A stretch of DNA of 64,000 bases. It comes from Dermatophagoides farinae. Taxonomy: Eukaryota; Arthropoda; Arachnida; Sarcoptiformes; Pyroglyphidae. The position numbers were made by a program, and so were the translations under genes. The notes beneath the pieces were generated by a model. It worked only from the letters and a program-made list of their open reading frames with translations, had not been told where the DNA came from and made no database searches. The stretch is from NCBI RefSeq assembly GCF_024713945.1, contig NC_134681.1, positions 2,046,001 through 2,110,000 of the forward strand, written 5' to 3'. Positions 58,422 through 64,000 of this stretch are shown here, piece by piece; position 1 is the stretch's first letter, and each line of letters opens with the position of its first letter.

Positions 58422-61400
58422 TTTCTTTTTTTTGGTCTTTGTTTGTTTTTCTATGGAATTGCAAAAAAAAGTGAATGAAAAAAAAAAATTTGATAATGAT
58501 ATGGTGGTTGTTGTTGATTTTTTTTTTTTGTTGTCGTTGTTCAATTCCACGACTAGATGAACATGAACATAATTATTTCTTTAGCGAATCGAAATTATTG
58601 CATTTTTGTACCATGCACACACATACACACACGTTTCAATAAATTCCATCGATCATGAATCACAGATGCTAAAATGAAAAAAAAATGAAATGAAATAAAA
58701 AATAAGAAAATTGATAAAACACAAACAAAAAAAGTGAAAAATTTGAACCAAAAAAAAAATAAATATGAAAATGATGATAACGATATGATGATAAACATCA
58801 ACGATGGCTAAGAGATTAACGAAATTTGATGATAAAAAACAGAAAAACAAATTCAGTCAAAACAAACAAAAACAAACAAACAAACAAAAAAAAACGAAAC
58901 ATCCAAATCAGCTATTGAATGAAATTGGTAACCAATGATAAAAAACAATGCAATGCAATGCAATGATGATGATGATGATGATGTGAAAACAGAGGAAAAA
59001 AAACAACCAAATCATTATCATCATTGAATAGTCATCATCATCATCATTCAAACAGAGTAGATTGAATGAAAATAAAAGGAAAAAAAAATAATCATCCGGT
59101 AGAAAAAAAAACAACAACACTGTGAACTGCAACAAGTCAAATTGAATGGCGTATACACACTAATCACACATTCACACATATATACACAGAAAATTGAAAT
59201 CAATTTTGTCACAATTTTTTTTTCTTCTCTTCTTTGATAGATAAATATTCTATATCGCAAAATGGCAAAAATGAAACAAAGCATAACAGAACCAAAAAAA
59301 AAAAAAAAAAAAAAAAACAGAACACGCACTCACATACATGTATAGTGATAGCAACAACAAAAAAAAAATTTATGAAATTGATAGACGGCGACCACCACCA
59401 CCAACACCAACATGCACACCATCATCATTACAACCGATAATAATGAAAAAATTTGATGGACGAATTTAAACGAACAAAAAAAAAATGTCAGAAATGAATT
59501 GATGATGATGATGAATTTGTCAAATGTAAAAGCAAAACACAATGAATGATTGAGAATGGCACTTGTTGCGCATTGGATGATGATGAAATTTTTTTTTCTT
59601 TTTTTTTTGGCTATTTGGTTGATTTTTTTTGAATTTAAATTTCAAAGGTAAAATTTTCAATAATTTTGTGTGTGTGTTTGTGTTTGCATTTGGAGATGAC
59701 TGTCGTACACATTTCTTTTTTTTTCAGTGTGTACGTGTGTGTGTGTGATTGTTATACAAAAAAAAATGCTGATCTCGATGATGTTTAAAAGAAAATTTTG
59801 ACAGTGAAATAAAATGTCAATCATTTATTGATGAAGATGTCAAGATTTTTTTCTTCATTCTTATTTTCAATCTGTTGACATATTTCATTTCTCATCATTC
59901 AAACAATGAAACAATCAAATTGAATCGATTTATATATTAATTTCATTGTTGCTGTTGTTGCCAATAATGTGAAATTTATTTTAAAAACGAAAATAATAAA
60001 ATATAACAATGGAAACATTACCTGTTGCTTCAAGAAAATTAATCTAATATATAATAAAAACAAACAAACGAAAAATTGATTGATTGATCGATCGATCGGT
60101 AACAACAACAACAACAGCAACAATCAAAACAAATAGAAAAATTCACCTGTTGTTGTCCCAGTGAATCACAATAAAACAACAGAACCGATTTCTTTATTTA
60201 TTTGAGCTGGTTGTTGTTATGACAGAACAACAACAACAAAAAAAATGTCATTTCATTACAAAACAAAAAATTGATAAGTTGATAATAATAATTACATTGT
60301 TGTGTTTGATTGATTGATCAAATTTGATTGCATGTGTTTACACATCAATTTGTTGTAAATATAAACCAAAACTTTGTTTTGGTTTACGATCGCAAAAAAA
60401 AAGAAGAAGAAGAAGAAAATCTACACAAAACACACTTACCATAATAAGAATTTTGAGGTAAAAAGTATGAAAGAAAAAAAAAATGTAAAATTTCCCATTT
60501 CATTGGATATTTTATCATCATAATCATCAAAATAATAATTATGCAACACACATCAAATTAAATTTTGTGTATAATTTAACAGTGAATAAAACGAAAAATG
60601 GAAATTTTCTCAAAAAAAAATTTTTAATTTTCATCATGATGATATATAAAATATTTGCACATGATTATATATTATGATGATGATGAACAGAATACTAATA
60701 ATCAATCGATTGAATCGATTGTCACAAGACACAAAAATGATTCGGGAATTTTTTTTTCTACTGGAAAATTATTAAAATCTAATCGATGAAAATGTGGCGA
60801 AAAATAGATGGATAGATGGAAATGATGTTCAAACATTGAATTTGATGATGATGACGATGATCATGTTATCGAAAATTTCCTCTTGTGTGTGTGTGTGTGT
60901 GTTTTTTTTTCGCTAATCGCACACACACACACAGACACCAGATTGAAAGTTTTGAATGTTGAGACACAGAATTGAAATAGAAAAAAAAATTTCAAAATAA
61001 ATAAATAAACTTCATGATGATGATGATGATTGAAAACAAAACAAAAAAAAAACACGATGGATGAGCAACAGTGAACGACAGAGAGTGAAATTTTTTTTTT
61101 TAATTTTCTTCTTTAATCGATTGCTAATAAATAAAAATGTGTGTATGTGTGTGTGTGTGAGAAAAAAAAGAATCTCGATTGAAAATTTATAAATTCGATT
61201 CGATTTGATGTTTTCACATTTTGTTTTTTTTTTTTTTTGGATTCGGGATTCTTCCCTTTTCTCTCACTCTCTCACTTTCATCATCATCAACAACAACATT
61301 ATTGATAGTTTCACATAAATTATAATCTGTTTTTTTGGCTGATGTTTTGTTTTTTGTTTTTTTTTTTCGATTTTACATTTTCATCGTCGTTGTCGTTGTC

Positions 61401-62830
61401 GTTGTTCGCTGTCGCTGTCGCCATTAAAAGATTATATTAGTTGCTGTCGTAGTCGTAGTAGCGGCTGCCATGCGATCACTGATAATGATGATGGCCATCG
61501 ATAATGATGGTAGTAGTGGTGATGATGATGATGGATATCCTTGATGGATGAATAAATTTTTTTTTTCTGTTTGTTTGCCATTCGTTTTCTTGTTTCGTAT
61601 TTTTGTTGGATGATGATGAAAAAAAAAATGTATGTGATGGTCGAATGATTAAAAAAAAATTTTTGTTTTCATTTGCTCATTTTCATCGATCGATGATCAA
61701 AAAAAAAAAAAATAAATAAAAAATAATTAACATTTAATAAGCAGAAACAAAAAGTTAAGAATCTCTTTATATAGTGGAAGTTATAAGAAATGTTTTGTTT
61801 TGTTTTATTTTTTTGAATTTGAATTTTAAAATTTAAGAATTTTGTTTGTTTTCTTGTAGTAGTGGCGGTAGTAGTAGTGGTGGTGGCACCAATAGTAGTA
61901 GTACGTTGAAATGATAAATCAACAAGTGGTTTTTTTTTCGTTGAATGAAATAAATGTCATATGTGTACCTGGATGTCCTTCCATAAAAATCGAAAAAGAA
62001 ATTTTTTTTTTGTTTTGTTTAAACATCATCATGATGATGAATGAATCAATCGATGAATCGATGAATTTTTTTTCTTCCCCCACTGTAAGAGAGAATGGGG
62101 CTTCATTTTCTTCTTCTTCTTCTTCTTCATTTTCCACGAAATTGATTTTCATATTTTCTACTAATAAATGCATGTTTTTCAATGACGATTTTTTCTATTC
62201 TCATAATGATGATGATGATGACGATGATGGTGATGATTGATTGATTGATTTTGATGGTGGATTCACTGACGTATTTTTTTTTTGGTTATTAAAGCTACCC
62301 AAAAACTTACCGGCCGCGTGTGTAAGTGCATGTGTGAGTGAGTGATGGTAATCACCTCAATCCAAAAAAAAAAAATTAAATTTTGAGAAAACAAAAATTT
62401 TTGTTTTACATCATAATCAACCAAACAAACAAATAAATGAGAAAACAAAAAAAAAATTGACATATCCACGGCTGCTAAAACCAAAAAAAAAAAAAAAAAA
62501 AAAAATTACATACATACATCTCACACATGACAAAAACAAACATTGAATCACTTGCTTAACATTAGCCATTCATCATCAAAGTCAAAGTTTTTGTTATGAT
62601 GATGATGATGGTGATGATAATGATATGGCCAGGCCATAAATTAATCAACATGTGTTTCTGTTCACAACAAAACGATTCAGAATGTGATTCACACGTGATA
62701 TGGTGAATGGATATGGTGGTCGTTAAATTAAAAAACGGAAAACAAAAAATTTTTTTTTTCCAGAAAATTTTTCTGATTTTATTTTTCAAAAAAGTTTTTT
62801 TTTATTGAAAATTTATAAATAAATAAAATT
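58422..62830. other. 5' region of the IP3 receptor gene; no separate gene seen
   Basis: On the - strand an acceptor (TTGCAATTCCATAG) lies about 30 bases above the receptor ATG, near 58,452, so the leader is spliced. Candidate upstream donors read TTATTATG|GTAAGTG near 60,438 and CGGCCG|GTAAGTTT near 62,307. The rest is CA, CAA, GAT and homopolymer-rich DNA. No coding exon could be supported. Confidence 0.45.
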
Positions 62831-63171
62831 TTAAGAATACACCATCGTGGTTACAACATTATTATTATTATCATCATTATTATTGATTGTAGATGATTGA
62901 TTGGTAATTGAATTTTCCACATGATTATCATCGATTGATACATTATCATATTGTTGTGGTTGTTGTTGTTGTTGTTGTTGGTGTGGTTGTTGTTGTGGTT
63001 GTTGTTGATGTTTTTGCTGTTGTGATTGACGATAACGTTGACTATATTTATAAAAATCAGACATTGTAAATGGTTTTGTTTCTTCATAACCAGGTTGAAA
63101 ATGACCAACAGTAACAACATCAACTTCAACAATATTACCTTTGCATGTCGATGTTATTGGTATTTCAGTGA

Positions 63172-63202
<31 letters not shown>

Positions 63203-64000
63203 GGATGTTGTTGTTGTTGTAGTTGCTGCTGTTGATTTCGAAATATCCGTATTTAATGAATTTGCCATTGTCGTAATCATTACATCATGTTGTTGTTGTG
63301 GTGAAATGGCCGGTATAAATGCAACAGTACAAATTGGTGATAATGCCTGTACTGGACGTGGTAATGTTTTTATCGTTGTTGTTGTTATTTCATTATCGTT
63401 TATTGTCGATGATGATGACGAGGATGATGATGATGATGATGAACCATGATCGATGATTCCATTTGAAATTCTTGATAATTGATTCGTTGATGGTGGTAGT
63501 GGCGGTGGTTGTTGCTGTTGTTGTTGTTGTTGTGGCAATGGTAAATTCGAATATAAACATATTGATCCATGTTCCGGCTGTTGTTGTTGTTGTTGTTGTT
63601 TATGATTATTATGATGATTAAGCATTAATGATGATGATTTGGTTATATCATTCGATGGTGCAGTTGGTGAATTTAAATTTAATTTATTATTCATCATTGA
63701 TGATAATTGTTGTTGTTGTTGATGTTGATTATCATTTTCATTTTTTTCATCATCATTATCATCGGTCATTGTGGTTGTCACTAAATGTATTGGATGATAA
63801 ATTGTTTTCGATGAATTTTCATCATCACAATTTTCATTTTTGATAAAATTACTAAAGACTAGATCATTTGATGGCCTTATGATTGGTTTATAAATTGATG
63901 ATGATAATGATTGTTGTTGTTGTTGTTGCGGTTTTGAAAATTTCATTTGATGATGATGAAAATCTAAATCCGTTTCATACCATGTTTTTGGTGGTTGCGA
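62831..64000 (-). CDS. C-terminal part of an unrecognised Gln-rich protein (5' end outside window)
   Basis: The frame is open from the right edge to a stop at 62,831 (389 residues seen), and it is not interrupted above the first ATG at 63,946. The protein is dominated by Gln, Ser, Asn, His and Thr runs. Two stretches look conserved: PPKTWYETDLD at the very edge, and FQPGYEETKPFTMSDFYKYS followed by QRYRQS near 63,020-63,100, which resembles a short C-terminal interaction motif. No membrane segment. The protein is probably cytoplasmic or nuclear, but I cannot name the family. A - strand AATAAA-like signal lies just 3', near 62,800. Confidence 0.65.

Noticed and set aside
62307-62335. A first coding exon for the IP3 receptor (MHLHTRP joined in phase to VGDMIS)
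   Set aside because: Reading straight through at 58,395 gives [14 protein letters not shown], which matches the receptor N-terminus (FLH-[IL]-GD), with an ATG just above it. The acceptor-like TTACAG at 58,395 is therefore coding. The upstream donor may still belong to an untranslated exon.

Overview
The window looks like nuclear DNA of a small, very AT-rich arthropod genome, most likely a mite (an inference). The visible grounds are AT-rich third codon positions, introns mostly of 54-110 bases, dense CA, CT/GA, CAA, CAT/GAT and homopolymer tracts between genes, and animal genes (IP3 receptor, Dopey/DOP1, a Tec-family tyrosine kinase) whose proteins carry long runs of Asn, Gln, Ser, Asp and His. 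I cannot fix the species from sequence alone.

Layout. Bases 1-14,500 hold no host gene I can support. They contain microsatellites, a 199-bp pogo-like MITE (5,494-5,692), and a transposon graveyard at 11,653-12,615: a Helitron helicase remnant with a plausible Helitron 3' terminus and two tandem covarying GC hairpins, next to a BEL/Pao integrase remnant. On the + strand follow an unrecognised protein with repeated D-[DE]-W motifs (14,754-16,723), a very large Dopey/DOP1 protein (20,648-34,327, seven exons), a small probably secreted six-cysteine protein (35,075-35,758) and a Tec-family kinase (40,782-43,866, six coding exons). On the - strand are two small related helical proteins of unknown function (43,974-44,333 and 45,433-45,762), the complete IP3 receptor (47,046-58,421, ten coding exons) and the 3' part of an unrecognised Gln-rich protein that runs off the right edge (62,831-64,000).

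The recognised genes serve different parts of cell physiology and do not form an operon or cluster. Dopey acts in Golgi/endosome membrane traffic. The Tec kinase acts in tyrosine-kinase signalling, which in other animals lies upstream of phospholipase C and IP3. The IP3 receptor is the ER calcium channel that responds to IP3. A link between kinase and receptor here is pathway knowledge, not something the sequence shows.

The most unusual items are: two tandem hairpins whose stem is kept by a compensatory base-pair change; a candidate Helitron 3' end; a lineage-specific-looking pair of small paralogous proteins; two stop-free introns of length 3n inside dop1 that read as coding; three reading-frame breaks at or near triplet repeats; and a recurrent CTCF-like motif in intergenic DNA. 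Exon boundaries were set by hand from GT/AG signals, phase continuity and protein similarity recalled from known families. Long homopolymers could shift some positions by a base.
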